Source: Acetobacteraceae bacterium
Lineage (GTDB): Bacteria; Pseudomonadota; Alphaproteobacteria; Acetobacterales; Acetobacteraceae
Assembly: GCA_027451405.1 (NCBI GenBank)
Contig: DAIDJM010000058.1
Coordinates: 1 to 45,287 of the forward strand
Reading direction: 5' to 3'
DNA length: 45,287 nucleotides
Shown piece by piece: positions 8,061-17,815 of the stretch. Under the pieces are notes generated by a model. It was not told the DNA's origin. It saw only the letters and a list, made by a program, of their open reading frames with translations, and made no database searches. Each line of letters starts with the position of its first letter. Position 1 is the stretch's first letter. Position numbers and translations under genes: made by a program.

Positions 8061-8735
8061 GTGCTCACCGTCCATCATCTCAACAACTCCCGATCCCAGC
8101 GCGTACTCTGGCTGCTTGAAGAACTCGGCGTGCCTTACGGCATCGTGCCCTATCAGCGCGACCCGAAGACGCTGGCCGCCCCGGCGGCGCTCCGCGCGAT
8201 CCATCCGCTTGGCAAATCTCCCATCATCACCGACGAAGGCCGCACGATTGCCGAGACCGGCACCATCGTCGAATATATTCTCGATCGTTACGGCGATGGC
8301 CGCATGCGGCCCAGCGATCCCGAGGCGCGGCTACGCTATCTCTACTGGCTTCATTTCGCCGAAGGTTCGGCGATGCCACCGCTCGTGATGACTCTGATCT
8401 TTTCCGAGATTCCGAAACGCATGCCGGGGCTGTTGCGCCCGATTGGCCGGGCGATCGGCAATCGCGTTCAGCGAACGTATCTTGGGCCCATGATCGAGGC
8501 ACAGGTCACGATGATCGAGGCGGCGCTTACCGATCACGCTTTCTTCGCGGGACCGGAACTGAGTGGCGCCGACATTATGATGAGCTTTCCGGTCGAAGCC
8601 CTGGCCTCGCGACGGGGCGTCGGCGCTACCCCAAAGCTCGCCGCCTGGCTCGAACGAATTCAGTCGAGGCCGGCCTATGCCCGCGCCCTCGAACGTGGCG
8701 GCCCGTATGCCTATGCGAGCCGTTCCGCAACGTAA
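8061..8735 (+). CDS. Glutathione S-transferase family protein
   Basis: A 224-residue protein starting at GTG 8061, 3 bases after the radical SAM stop, so probably the last gene of the run. The N-terminal thioredoxin-like domain reads LTVHHLNNSRSQRVLWLLEELGVPY. It has the SRSQR region of bacterial GSTs, the cis-proline stretch GKSPII and the glutathione-binding ETGTIVEYI. A helical C-terminal domain follows, with LSGADIMMSFPVEAL as the conserved N-capping region. Substrate unknown; the sequence resembles the group near E. coli YibF/GstB-like proteins. Its last 25 bases overlap the 3' end of the convergent flavoprotein gene. Confidence 0.88.
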   Translation: MLTVHHLNNSRSQRVLWLLEELGVPYGIVPYQRDPKTLAAPAALRAIHPLGKSPIITDEGRTIAETGTIVEYILDRYGDGRMRPSDPEARLRYLYWLHFAEGSAMPPLVMTLIFSEIPKRMPGLLRPIGRAIGNRVQRTYLGPMIEAQVTMIEAALTDHAFFAGPELSGADIMMSFPVEALASRRGVGATPKLAAWLERIQSRPAYARALERGGPYAYASRSAT

Positions 8736-9802
8736 TCGCCGATCGCGATCGCACTCGTGAGGCCCGGGCTCTCCATTCCGAAGAGACTCACCAATCCCGA
8801 CAACCCGTGCGCCTCGGGGCCGAGAATTGCAAAATCCCGGCCTCCTTCAGTGGGTCCCGCAAGCTTGGGTCTGATGCCAGCGTAGGCTGGACTGAGCCAC
8901 TCCTCGCGCACAGCCGGCCAATAGCGCCGGATGCTTGCCAGGAATGCGTCAAGGCGGGCTGGAGCAACGTGATAGTCGATGTCGTCAACCCATTGCACAT
9001 CGGGACCGAACCGCGCACGGCCCGCCAGGTCGAGCGTAAAGTGAATTCCGGCCCCCGCCCGCTCGGGCACCGGATAGATCAGGCGCGAGAAGGGCGCCGA
9101 CGCTGCCAGGGAAAAATAGTTCCCTTTCGCATAAAAAAGCTCTGGAATCTCTCTGGGTGGGAATCCCTCGGTGGCCCACGCCACCGCTTGGGCGCCGAGC
9201 CCGGCCGCATTGACCACGAACCGCGCCCGCACCGGCTCCTCTCCCGCACTCGTCTCCACGCGCCACACACCATCCTCGCGCGCCAAACGCGTCACCGCCG
9301 CGCGGCAAACCAGCCTCGCACCGCGCGATTCCGCTTCGCCTAGCAGCGCCAACATGAGTCCATGCGAGTCAACGATGCCGGTGACCGGCGAATGGAGCGC
9401 CGCGACACAGCGTAGAGCGGGTTCCAGGGATCGTGCCTCAGCCTCCGTGAGGATCGCGAGGCCCCGCACACCGTTGGCCATGCCGCGCGCCCGGATCCGC
9501 TCCAGCTCGACGCTCTGCTCGGCATCCGAGGCCACGATGAGCTTGCCGCACTTGCGATGACCGATCCCGCGTGCCACGCAATAACGGTAGAGTTTCTCGC
9601 GTCCCTCGACGCAGAGCCGGGCTTTCAGCGTGCCGGGTGCGTGATAGAGCCCGGCATGGATGACCTCACTATTGCGCGAACTGGTCGCCTGCCCGAACGA
9701 ATCTTCTTTCTCGAGGATCAGGATTTCAGGATGGCGTTCGGACAATGCGCGGGCCACGGCGAGTCCGACCACGCCCGCACCGATCACCACCGCATCGATC
9801 AT
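8711..9802 (-). CDS. FAD-dependent oxidoreductase, L-2-hydroxyglutarate oxidase-like
   Basis: A 363-residue flavoprotein of the DAO family. The dinucleotide-binding motif is VVIGAGVVGLAVARAL (residues about 5-20), with LILEKE as the second strand acid. SSRNSEVIHAGLYHAPG is the signature of L-2-hydroxyglutarate dehydrogenases/oxidases (L2HGDH/LhgO). RPKLAGP and GMESPGLTSAIAIGDYV near the C terminus complete the FAD site. It probably oxidises L-2-hydroxyglutarate, a side product of malate dehydrogenase, to 2-oxoglutarate, with electrons to quinone or oxygen. It is transcribed away from the priA stop (9881), with 78 bases between. Other small 2-hydroxyacids cannot be excluded. Confidence 0.85.
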   Translation of the reverse strand: MIDAVVIGAGVVGLAVARALSERHPEILILEKEDSFGQATSSRNSEVIHAGLYHAPGTLKARLCVEGREKLYRYCVARGIGHRKCGKLIVASDAEQSVELERIRARGMANGVRGLAILTEAEARSLEPALRCVAALHSPVTGIVDSHGLMLALLGEAESRGARLVCRAAVTRLAREDGVWRVETSAGEEPVRARFVVNAAGLGAQAVAWATEGFPPREIPELFYAKGNYFSLAASAPFSRLIYPVPERAGAGIHFTLDLAGRARFGPDVQWVDDIDYHVAPARLDAFLASIRRYWPAVREEWLSPAYAGIRPKLAGPTEGGRDFAILGPEAHGLSGLVSLFGMESPGLTSAIAIGDYVAERLA

Positions 9803-9880
9803 GCGCTTTGTTCTCTTTTGAACAGGTCGACCAAGAAACTCGCCTCTTCGCCTTGACTTTCGACCGACGCTATCGCTCCG

Positions 9881-12145
9881 CTATAGGAACGATATCGGAT
9901 CGACATCCACGTCCACACGCACACCGCGTCGGGCCGGAACTCTGGCCAGCCAATCCCGCAGCAAAGGCTGAACGGCGACATCCCGCCGGGTCTTGAGCAG
10001 CAAGCGCCGTCGATGTCGCCCGCGCAGGATGGCGAGCGGCGCCGGCGCGGGTCCGAGCACGGTGATGCCCTCGCCCTCCGGTGCCGCGCGTCCGAGATCG
10101 CGCGCAGTGAGGTCGGCCGCCTGCGAATCGTCCGCGCTCACGATCAAGGCTGCCAGCCGCCCGAAAGGCGGCCAGTGCCCCGGCGCGCGCAACTCCGCCT
10201 CCCGGGCGTAGAAATCGTCGAGCTGCCCCTGCACGAGCGCCTGCATCACCGGATGCTCCGGCGAATAGCTTTGCAAGAGCACCCGCCCAGGTGATTCCGC
10301 CCGCCCGGCCCTCCCCGCGACCTGATGCAGCAATTGAACCGTTCGCTCCGCGGCGCGCAGATCGCCGCCGCCGAGCCCGAGATCCGCGTCGACTACGCCG
10401 ACCAATGTCAAATGCGGAAAGTGCCAGCCTTTCGCGACGATTTGCGTGCCGATGATCAGATCGACCTCGCGCGCCTCGATCGCGCGGGCGGCCTCGGCGG
10501 CACTCGCCGGCCCCGGTAGCGTGTCGCTGGCCATCACCAAGGTTCGCGCAGACGGAAACAGCGACGCTGCCTCCTCAGTGATCCGTTCCACGCCCGGACC
10601 TATCGGTGCCAGCATTTCCTCCGCCTTGCAAACCGGGCAATCGCGTGGAACTGGCTCTACATGGCCGCAATGATGGCAAGCCAGTTCACGCCGGGCCCGA
10701 TGCTCCACGAGCCAGGCCGTGCAGTTCGGACAGGCGAGCCGATGTCCGCAGGCGCGGCAGAGCGTGAGCGGCGCATAGCCGCGACGGTTCAAGAACAGCA
10801 TCGCCTGTTCCGACTTCGCCAATGTCGCGCGAATGGCTTCTATGAGCACGGGCGAGAGGAATCGGCCGCGCTCCGGCGGGGCGGCGCGCAAATCGATGGC
10901 AGCCACCTCCGGCATTGATGCACCGCCATGACGTTGCTCGAGCTTGAGATGCCCATAGCGTCCAGCTTGGACATTCGCGAGCGTCTCGAGGCTCGGTGTC
11001 GCGGAGACGAGAATGGCGGGCGCCTCCGCAAACCGCGCCCGCACCACGGCCATGTCGCGTGCGTGATAAACCACGCCGTCTTCCTGCTTGAACGCCGTCT
11101 CATGCTCCTCGTCCACGACCACCACACCGAGATCAGAGAACGGCAGGAACAAGGCCGATCGCGCGCCCACCACAACGGGGGCTGCGCCCTCGGCGACGGC
11201 GCGCCAGGTCAGACGGCGTATGCGGCTGGGCAAGTCCGAATGCCACACGGCTGGTTCCGCGCCAAAGCGCCGCGCGAAACGTGCGAGAAACTGGGCCGAG
11301 AGAGCGATCTCCGGCAACAAAATCAGCGCCTGGCGTCCGGCCCGCAGAGAGGCGGCCACGGCCTCCAAATAGACTTCTGTCTTGCCCGATCCGGTAACGC
11401 CGTCGAGCAGCGTCACCGAGAAGCGCCGCTCCTGCACGGCGAGCGACAGCGACGCTGCGGCGTTTCGTTGCGCCTCCGATAAGGCAGGCCCGGCATGGGC
11501 CGGATCGGGCCACGAAAATGGTGCTCGCACAGGCAAGGGTGACGCGACCAGCAGCCCGGCTTTCACCATGCCGCGGACCACCGACGCGCTTACATCCGCC
11601 GCACGCGCGAGTTCGGATGCCGTCATCACCGAACCGCCGAGCACCATCAGCACGTGCTCTCGCGCGCCTGTCAGGCGCGCTCCACCCGCCGGGGGTCCCG
11701 CCCGCCAACCCATCGCCGGGGCAACCGGAACGAGGGCATTCACGCGCAAGGCCATGGCCAGCACCTCACCGGGAGAGGAAAGCGTGTACGCCGCCAGCCA
11801 GTCGATAAATTTGCGCAATGGCGGCGTCATCGCAGGCACGTCGAGCCGTGCGGTCACCGGCTTCAATTTCGATCCAGGCACGCCGGAATCGGGCGGCGTG
11901 TCCCACACTACCCCGGTGACCTGACGTTGCCCAAGCGGCACGAGCACGATATCGCCCTGTCCCAGCTCCAGAGTTGCGGGGACATGGTAATCGAACGGCC
12001 GCGGAAACGGATACGGAAGCAGCACCGACACCCGCCGCCCCAACACCGGCTCGCCCAAGCCGAGTTCCGGCGCCGCCTCGCCGTCCTGGCTCAGCACGGC
12101 ATGACGCAATCTTCGATTTGGCTCATTCTCCGCCGCATGTATCAT
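9881..12145 (-). CDS. priA: Primosomal protein N', replication restart helicase
   Basis: About 754 residues; PriA is normally 700-750. An N-terminal 3'-DNA-binding region ([14 protein letters not shown]) leads to Walker [13 protein letters not shown] (about residue 250), then the DEEH box ([13 protein letters not shown]) and VSATPSLE. A zinc-ribbon insertion with paired cysteines ([22 protein letters not shown]) spans about residues 463-505. The C-terminal motifs include [15 protein letters not shown] and [14 protein letters not shown]. PriA reloads DnaB at stalled forks. The frame is open past the divergent neighbour; ATG 12145 is the last in-frame ATG before the conserved region and leaves only 8 bases to the DUF484 start. 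A GTG start slightly further inside is possible. Confidence 0.95.
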   Translation of the reverse strand: MIHAAENEPNRRLRHAVLSQDGEAAPELGLGEPVLGRRVSVLLPYPFPRPFDYHVPATLELGQGDIVLVPLGQRQVTGVVWDTPPDSGVPGSKLKPVTARLDVPAMTPPLRKFIDWLAAYTLSSPGEVLAMALRVNALVPVAPAMGWRAGPPAGGARLTGAREHVLMVLGGSVMTASELARAADVSASVVRGMVKAGLLVASPLPVRAPFSWPDPAHAGPALSEAQRNAAASLSLAVQERRFSVTLLDGVTGSGKTEVYLEAVAASLRAGRQALILLPEIALSAQFLARFARRFGAEPAVWHSDLPSRIRRLTWRAVAEGAAPVVVGARSALFLPFSDLGVVVVDEEHETAFKQEDGVVYHARDMAVVRARFAEAPAILVSATPSLETLANVQAGRYGHLKLEQRHGGASMPEVAAIDLRAAPPERGRFLSPVLIEAIRATLAKSEQAMLFLNRRGYAPLTLCRACGHRLACPNCTAWLVEHRARRELACHHCGHVEPVPRDCPVCKAEEMLAPIGPGVERITEEAASLFPSARTLVMASDTLPGPASAAEAARAIEAREVDLIIGTQIVAKGWHFPHLTLVGVVDADLGLGGGDLRAAERTVQLLHQVAGRAGRAESPGRVLLQSYSPEHPVMQALVQGQLDDFYAREAELRAPGHWPPFGRLAALIVSADDSQAADLTARDLGRAAPEGEGITVLGPAPAPLAILRGRHRRRLLLKTRRDVAVQPLLRDWLARVPARRGVRVDVDVDPISFL

Positions 12146-12153
12146 CCCCGCCG

Positions 12154-12774
12154 ATGAGCGACGATTCCGCCGCCAGCGTCGAGGCCTTTCTCCGCGCCCA
12201 TCCCGGGTTCCTGGCGGCGCGACCCGAGCTTTTTCGCACGCTGACGCCGCCGGAACGCGTCCATGGTGAGCGGCTCGCCGACCATATGACGGCCATGGTG
12301 CGACTCGAGCGGGCGCACGCGGCGGCACAACAGGAACGCGCCGAAACCGTGCTGGCCGCCAGCCGTGCCACGGCCTCCCTGGTGGAGCGCGTGCACGGGG
12401 CTGTCATCTCCGCGCTGCAGGCCTCCGATCTGGCAGACTGGGTGCCGAATGCGCTGCCGGCTCTGCTGGGCCTCGATGCTGCGGCACTTTGCTGCGAAGG
12501 GTTCCAGCCTCGCTGGCGGAGCCTTCCCCCGGGCGCGGTCGCCATGCTTACCGGGGGCAAGCCCGTCATTTTCCGGGATCGTCCGGACGACGCCGTATTG
12601 CTTCACGCCGAAGCCGCGCAACTGGCCGAGCGCGACGTGCTTGTGCTTGTTCCGGCCCGGACACCCACCCTCCTGGCACTCGTGAGCCGCGATCCCGGAG
12701 CGCTTCCAGGCTTGGCGGGCACACAGGCTTTCGCCTTTCTGGGCCGCGTGATCGGCGCACTGCTCGCACGGTGA
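12154..12774 (+). CDS. DUF484 family protein
   Basis: A 206-residue protein. The start [20 protein letters not shown] and the run [20 protein letters not shown] are characteristic of the N-terminal helical part of DUF484. A GAF-like domain follows, ending in [14 protein letters not shown] and [13 protein letters not shown]. The family has no established biochemical role but is almost always encoded directly upstream of xerC, as here, where TGA 12772-12774 overlaps GTG 12771. Part of the reading frame is open further upstream, but that stretch lies antisense inside priA. ATG 12154 gives the family N terminus. Confidence 0.88.
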   Translation: MSDDSAASVEAFLRAHPGFLAARPELFRTLTPPERVHGERLADHMTAMVRLERAHAAAQQERAETVLAASRATASLVERVHGAVISALQASDLADWVPNALPALLGLDAAALCCEGFQPRWRSLPPGAVAMLTGGKPVIFRDRPDDAVLLHAEAAQLAERDVLVLVPARTPTLLALVSRDPGALPGLAGTQAFAFLGRVIGALLAR

Positions 12775-13727
12775 CCGGCGCGGACGCCGCCGCCGCCTGG
12801 CTTGCCTGGCTCGGCGCCGAACGCCGCGCCGCCAAACTCACGATCGAAGCCTATGCCCGGGACGTGAACGGGTTTCTGGCATTCCTGGCCGGCCATCTGG
12901 GCGAGACGCCCACGCTCGCCGCACTCGCCGCGCTGCGCGAGGCCGATTTCCGCGCCTGGCTCGCCGCGCGTGCTGGCGAGGGCGTCGGCGCCCGCACCCG
13001 CGCGCGTCAGCTGGCCGCGATCCGCAGCTTCTTCCGCTACCTCGCGCGCCGCCATGGCGCCGACAATCAGGCCGTCAGGCTTGTTGCTTCCCCAAAACTG
13101 CGCCGCAGCCTGCCGCGGCCGCTGGCCGTCGCGGAGGCCACCGAGGTTGCTGGCGGTGTCGGCGCGCTTCAAGAAGAGCCCGCCTGGCAGGCGCGGGACA
13201 GCGCGCTTTTCACGCTCCTCTATGGGGCCGGCCTCCGTATCGCTGAAGCTCTTTCGCTCGACCTGCGTGATCTGCCGCGCGGCGAAGCGCTGCTTCGGGT
13301 CACGGGCAAAGGGTCCAAGCAACGGATCGTGCCGCTGCTTCCGGCCGTCTCTTCTGCACTCGGAACATGGCGGGCGCTCCATCCCCGCGCCCATGACCCT
13401 GCCGCACCGCTTTTCATCGGCATCCGCGGCGACCGGCTCAACCCCGGCGTCGCGCAGCGCGCCATGCGAGATTTCCGCCGCCTGGCCGGCCTGCCCGAGC
13501 ACGCGACGCCGCACAAGCTACGCCACGCCTTCGCCACCCATCTGCTGGCCGGGGGTGCCGATCTTCGCGCAATTCAGGAGTTGCTGGGGCACGCCAGTCT
13601 TTCGACAACCCAGATTTATACCTCAGTTGAAGCCGGGAAATTGCTCGAAACTTGGCACGCGACGCATCCCAAAGGGCAGAACAAGTCTCCTTCTGAAGAG
13701 GAAGCAACAGACTTTATCCCGAACTGA
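12771..13727 (+). CDS. xerC: Tyrosine recombinase XerC
   Basis: A 318-residue site-specific recombinase that resolves chromosome dimers at dif together with XerD. The SAM-like core-binding domain (LTIEAYARDVNGFLAFL) is followed by the catalytic domain. The active-site arginine is in YGAGLRIAEAL, the lysine in VTGKGSKQRIVPLL, H-x-x-R in HKLRHAFATHLL, the second His in LLGHASLSTTQIYT, and the nucleophilic Tyr is in that last segment. GTG 12771 overlaps the DUF484 stop, which fixes the start and implies translational coupling. XerC rather than XerD is assigned from the DUF484 linkage. The C terminus carries an extra hydrophilic tail of about 25 residues. Confidence 0.92.
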   Translation: MTGADAAAAWLAWLGAERRAAKLTIEAYARDVNGFLAFLAGHLGETPTLAALAALREADFRAWLAARAGEGVGARTRARQLAAIRSFFRYLARRHGADNQAVRLVASPKLRRSLPRPLAVAEATEVAGGVGALQEEPAWQARDSALFTLLYGAGLRIAEALSLDLRDLPRGEALLRVTGKGSKQRIVPLLPAVSSALGTWRALHPRAHDPAAPLFIGIRGDRLNPGVAQRAMRDFRRLAGLPEHATPHKLRHAFATHLLAGGADLRAIQELLGHASLSTTQIYTSVEAGKLLETWHATHPKGQNKSPSEEEATDFIPN

Positions 13728-13811
13728 AGAAAATCGCCGTAGCCAAACGGCTCATTCGAAGTCGTGGGGCCCGGGAACTGTTAGCCCCAGCGGGCTCACC
13801 ATCGCGTGCGT

Positions 13812-13831
13812 CATCGGTTCAAGCACCGATG
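13812..13831. terminator. Possible bidirectional hairpin between convergent genes
   Basis: CATCGGT and ACCGATG form a 7-base-pair stem with a 6-base loop in the 158-base gap between the xerC and UDP-glucuronate decarboxylase stops. The position suits a shared terminator. There is no U-tract on either side, so this is a weak call. Confidence 0.22.
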
Positions 13832-13885
13832 GCGAGGCAGAGCCCGGGTCGCCGGAGGCGCGCATCAACCAAAGTGCGCCCCGGT

Positions 13886-14890
13886 TTAGGCTGCTCCCAG
13901 CTTGCGACGTGCCGCCACGCTCCGCCCACGCCGGGTCAGCAGATCTTCGAAATATTCGATCGTGCGCGTGAGCCCGTCATGCAGCGCCACCTTCGGTTCC
14001 CAGCCAAGCTCGCGCCTGGCTTTGGCGATATCGGGACAGCGTTGCATCGGGTCGTCTGCGGGCAACGGGCGGAATACCATGCGCGAGCGCGACCCGGTGA
14101 TCGCCAGAATGCGCTCAGCGAGATCCCGCACCGTGATTTCGTGCGGATTCCCAAGATTGATTGGACCGATCAGCGTCTCCGGGCTTTCCATCATGCGCAC
14201 GAGCCCGGCAATGAGATCGCTCACATAGCAAAATGCCCGAGTCTGCCGTCCCTCGCCGTAGATCGTGAGATCCTCACCGAGCAGCGCCTGGAGCACGAAA
14301 TTCGACACCACGCGACCATCGTTCGGGTGCATCCGAGGGCCATAGGTGTTGAAGATGCGCACCACCTTGACGCGAGTCTTGTGCTGCCGGTGATAGTCGA
14401 AGAACAGCGTCTCGGCACACCGCTTGCCTTCGTCGTAGCAGGCGCGCGGACCTAGCGGATTGACGTTGCCGCGATATTCCTCGGGCTGCGGCGTAATTTC
14501 GGGATCGCCATAGACTTCGCTGGTCGAGGCTTGAAGAACACGCGCATGCGTGCGCTTGGCAAGACCCAGCATGTTGATGGCACCGACCACGCTCGTCTTC
14601 GTGGTCTGCACCGGATCAAACTGGTAGTGGATGGGGCTGGCAGGGCAGGCCAGGTTGTAGATCTCGTCGGCCTCGACATAGAGCGGAAACGTGATGTCGT
14701 GGCGCATCGCTTCGAATCGTGGGTGATCCAGCAGCGCGGCGAGATTTTCTTTTGATCCGGTGAAGTAGTTGTCAACGCAGAGCACGTCGTGCCCGGCCGC
14801 GACCAGCGCCTCGCAGAGATGCGAACCGAGAAAGCCGGCGCCGCCGGTAACCAGAACGCGCTTGGGCGTGATATCCACGATCGGCTTCAT
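13886..14890 (-). CDS. uxs: UDP-glucuronate decarboxylase (UDP-xylose synthase), SDR family
   Basis: A 334-residue extended short-chain dehydrogenase. The NAD-binding motif is [18 protein letters not shown] near the N terminus. The sequence [13 protein letters not shown], then STSEVYGDP, and the catalytic tyrosine/lysine in [14 protein letters not shown] are specific to the UXS clade rather than generic epimerases. It would convert UDP-glucuronate to UDP-xylose (or the 4-keto pentose) for envelope polysaccharide. ATG 14890 is preferred over an upstream in-frame start at 14914 because a good AGGAA site lies 8 bases before it. It stands alone on the minus strand, 80 bases downstream of the alcohol dehydrogenase gene. 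Confidence 0.9.
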   Translation of the reverse strand: MKPIVDITPKRVLVTGGAGFLGSHLCEALVAAGHDVLCVDNYFTGSKENLAALLDHPRFEAMRHDITFPLYVEADEIYNLACPASPIHYQFDPVQTTKTSVVGAINMLGLAKRTHARVLQASTSEVYGDPEITPQPEEYRGNVNPLGPRACYDEGKRCAETLFFDYHRQHKTRVKVVRIFNTYGPRMHPNDGRVVSNFVLQALLGEDLTIYGEGRQTRAFCYVSDLIAGLVRMMESPETLIGPINLGNPHEITVRDLAERILAITGSRSRMVFRPLPADDPMQRCPDIAKARRELGWEPKVALHDGLTRTIEYFEDLLTRRGRSVAARRKLGAA

Positions 14891-14970
14891 GCGCGCGGTT
14901 CCTGCGTTTGCCAAGCGCGGGAACGCCAGGGGAGCGGAATTGTTGCGCTCCGCCTTGCGCGCCGGCGGCC

Positions 14971-15972
14971 TCAGGCGCCGGGTTGGACCCTGCCCGGATC
15001 CATCAAGAGCACCGCGGCGCCGGTGATCGTGCCGCTGCGCACGGAAGCGAGGGCCGCGTTCGCCGCTTCGAGGGGAAACGGATGCGTCTCGGTCCGCACC
15101 GGAATCCGGCCCGCGAGCGGCAGGAACTCATCGCCGTCCCGTCGCGTCAGGTTCGCGACCGAGCACAGCCTGCGCTCCTCCCAGAGCAACTTGTAAGGGA
15201 AGGACGGAATGTCGGTCATATGGATGCCGCCGCAGACCACGATCCCTCCGGGAACGACCGCCCGCAAGGCCAACGGCACGAGCGCGCCGACCGGCGCGAA
15301 CAAGATCGCCGCATCCAGCGGCTCCGGCGGCATCGTCTCCGAACCGCCGGCCCACACGGCGCCGAGTTCCCGCGCGAAATGCTGCGCCGCCATGTCCCCT
15401 GACCGCGTGAAAGCGAATACCTCACGTCCCTGGTGACGGGCCACCTGGGTGAGGATGTGCGCCGCGGCCCCGAACCCATAGAGTCCAAGCCGCCGGGCAT
15501 CGCCAGCCATCCGCAGACAGCGGTAGCCGATCAGCCCCGCGCAGAGCAGGGGCGCCGCCGCTTCGTCCGAGAAGACGTCCGGCAGAGGGAAGCCATAGCG
15601 CGCGTCGGCGACGGTGTAGTCGGCGTAGCCCCCATCGATCTGGTAACCGGTGAAACGCGCCCGCGGACAGAGATTCTCCTGCCCCGACCGGCAATAGGGG
15701 CAGATGCCGCACGTCCAGCCGAGCCAAGGCACGCCGACGCGGTCGCCGCGCCGAAAACCCTCGACGCCCTCGCCCAGTTCGACCACACGCCCGACGATCT
15801 CATGTCCTGGCACGATGGGATGTCCTGGCCACGCCAGGTCGCCGTCGATCTCGTGCAGATCGGTGCGGCACACGCCGCAGGCCGCGACGCGCAACAGGAT
15901 TTGCCCGGGGCCCGGCCGCGGCATCGGTCGCTCCGTCATCGAAAGGCCGCGTCCAGGTGCGGCCAGTCGCAT
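14971..15972 (-). CDS. Zinc-dependent alcohol dehydrogenase (TIGR02822-like MDR)
   Basis: A 333-residue medium-chain dehydrogenase. Catalytic-zinc residues are the Cys of [12 protein letters not shown] and the GHE of [10 protein letters not shown]. The structural-zinc cysteines lie in [16 protein letters not shown]. The Rossmann region is [13 protein letters not shown]. The [19 protein letters not shown] stretch resembles the 'zinc-binding alcohol dehydrogenase' TIGR02822 group. It would oxidise or reduce an alcohol/aldehyde pair with NAD(P). ATG 15972 lies 10 bases after the histidine kinase stop; GTG 15981 is an alternative. Inclusion in a signalling operon is unusual and may be only positional. 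Confidence 0.87.
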   Translation of the reverse strand: MRLAAPGRGLSMTERPMPRPGPGQILLRVAACGVCRTDLHEIDGDLAWPGHPIVPGHEIVGRVVELGEGVEGFRRGDRVGVPWLGWTCGICPYCRSGQENLCPRARFTGYQIDGGYADYTVADARYGFPLPDVFSDEAAAPLLCAGLIGYRCLRMAGDARRLGLYGFGAAAHILTQVARHQGREVFAFTRSGDMAAQHFARELGAVWAGGSETMPPEPLDAAILFAPVGALVPLALRAVVPGGIVVCGGIHMTDIPSFPYKLLWEERRLCSVANLTRRDGDEFLPLAGRIPVRTETHPFPLEAANAALASVRSGTITGAAVLLMDPGRVQPGA

Positions 15973-15982
15973 CGCACGCACG

Positions 15983-17815
15983 TCACCCCGCTCCCGAGGC
16001 CGCCGGCGGCGACCCGTCGGGGCCGCGGCCGTCGAGCATGGATCGCAGCTTCTGGGCCAGCGCCACCGCCTGGAACGGCTTGCCAATCAGCTCCACCCCC
16101 GGGCCCAGCCGGCCGTCCGGCAACGCGATTTCGCGCGCATAGCCCGAGGTGAACAGTATCTTGATCCCCGGCAGCATCCTCCGCGCCTGCTCCGCGAGCG
16201 ACTTGCCGTTCATGCCGCCGGGAAGCCCGATATCCGTGAAGAGCAGTTGCACACCGGGCTCCCGCGCCAGCATCGCGAGCGCGGCCGTCCCATTCTCGGC
16301 TTGCAGCACCCGATAACCCAGATCGCGGAGGATACCCACGCTGAGTTCACGCACGCGCGCCTCATCCTCCACGACGAGAATGCATTCCGCGAGGCCGGCG
16401 GCAGGCCGGGCAACCGTTCCCGACTCCGTTTCCGGCGCCTGCGCTGGCGCGGCCAGCCGAGGCAGATAGATCAGCACGGTCGTGCCACGTCCTGGTTCGC
16501 TCTCGATGCGGACATGGCCGCCCGACTGCCGGATGAAACCCCACACTTGCGAGAGCCCAAGCCCCGTGCCGCGGCCGACGCCCTTCGTGGTGAAGAATGG
16601 GTCGAATGCGCGCGAAAGCACCTCGGGTGGCATGCCGCTGCCGGTGTCGCGCACCGCGATACGGACGTAATCGCCCGCCGCGATCTCCTCGCCGCGCTCC
16701 TGCATGCCGCTCAGGGTCTCGTTGGCGGTCTCGATCACCAGCCTGCCGCCCTCCGGCATCGCGTCGCGCGCATTCACCGCCAGATTGACGAGTGCGCTCT
16801 CGGTCTGATTTTCGTCGGCGAGGGTAGGCCAGAGATCGGGCGCGAGCACGGTTTCGACGGTGATGCTTTCGCCGATCGTGCGGCGCAACAGGTCGGACAT
16901 GTTGTTGACCAACCGATTCACGTCGAGCGGCTTGGGCGCGAGCGGTTGCTGGCGCGCGAAGGCGAGAAGGCGCTGCGTCACGGTCGCTGCCCGTTGCGCC
17001 CCCTGGATCGCCTGGGTCACCATCTCGTCGAGTCCAGGTGCCAGACCACCGCTGCGTGCCGCCCGCAAACGCAACCTCTCGAGGCTGCCGAGCACGATCT
17101 GCATCAGATTGTTGAAATCATGCGCCACACCGCCGGTGAGCTGCCCGATCGCCTCCATCTTCTGTGCCTGCCGGAGCCGCGCCTCGACACGCTCCCGCTC
17201 GGCAATCTGCAGCGCGAGTTGCCGGTTTGCTTCCGCGAGTTCCTGAGCGCGTACGCTGAGCGCCGCATTCGCTCGCCGCAGCACGGCTTGCGCATAGCCA
17301 AGGACTGCCACCAGCAATGCCGCCATGAGTGCCAGCAGCGCGATCGCGCCGTGGCGGGCAATTCGGTGCGAGGCAGGTTCCGATTGGAACTGCAACAAGA
17401 CCGTGCCGAGCGGATGACGACCCTGATCGATCGGAACGGCGATCTGCTGAATGCCGCCCAGCGGCGGCGGCCGGCCGTGGATCAGCCGTTGTGGCAGGCT
17501 ACGCGCGCCCTCCGGCTCGCTGACGAAACGCGCACCGCTTCCATCATAGATGGCGGCGGCTTCGATTTCGGGATTGGCTCCCAATGCGCCGACATATTCG
17601 CTCGCGGCCTGGCGGTCGTTGAAGGCGAGCGCGGCCGTGGCCGTCGCCGCGAGAATGCGTGCCTGCGCCGTCACCTCGGCGACGCGCGCGCGCACGGTGA
17701 CGCGATCGATGAATGCCGCCAGCCCGATGCCGGCAAACAGAAGAATGGCGGCGGCAAGCAGGGCGGCCCAGAGCGCCGTGCCGGGACGTGTCGCCGTCCT
17801 CCCGCCGGCTCTCAT
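15983..17815 (-). CDS. Hybrid sensor histidine kinase with CHASE8-like sensor and C-terminal receiver
   Basis: A 610-residue membrane kinase. One transmembrane helix (about 14-35) leads to a periplasmic sensor whose start (ARILAATATAALAFNDRQAA) resembles CHASE8, the domain also found in the diguanylate cyclase YfiN/TpbB. A second transmembrane helix lies near 160-180. A coiled-coil segment follows, then the H-box GGVAHDFNNLMQ with His about 232. The ATPase motifs are NLAVNARDAM, DTGSGMP and GRGTGLGLSQVWGF. The receiver has its phospho-acceptor Asp at about 528 (LLFTDIGLPGG) and Lys in LIGKPF. The start overlaps the YfiR stop by 4 bases, so the two are probably co-translated and YfiR is the likely periplasmic partner. 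Confidence 0.92.
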   Translation of the reverse strand: MRAGGRTATRPGTALWAALLAAAILLFAGIGLAAFIDRVTVRARVAEVTAQARILAATATAALAFNDRQAASEYVGALGANPEIEAAAIYDGSGARFVSEPEGARSLPQRLIHGRPPPLGGIQQIAVPIDQGRHPLGTVLLQFQSEPASHRIARHGAIALLALMAALLVAVLGYAQAVLRRANAALSVRAQELAEANRQLALQIAERERVEARLRQAQKMEAIGQLTGGVAHDFNNLMQIVLGSLERLRLRAARSGGLAPGLDEMVTQAIQGAQRAATVTQRLLAFARQQPLAPKPLDVNRLVNNMSDLLRRTIGESITVETVLAPDLWPTLADENQTESALVNLAVNARDAMPEGGRLVIETANETLSGMQERGEEIAAGDYVRIAVRDTGSGMPPEVLSRAFDPFFTTKGVGRGTGLGLSQVWGFIRQSGGHVRIESEPGRGTTVLIYLPRLAAPAQAPETESGTVARPAAGLAECILVVEDEARVRELSVGILRDLGYRVLQAENGTAALAMLAREPGVQLLFTDIGLPGGMNGKSLAEQARRMLPGIKILFTSGYAREIALPDGRLGPGVELIGKPFQAVALAQKLRSMLDGRGPDGSPPAASGAG

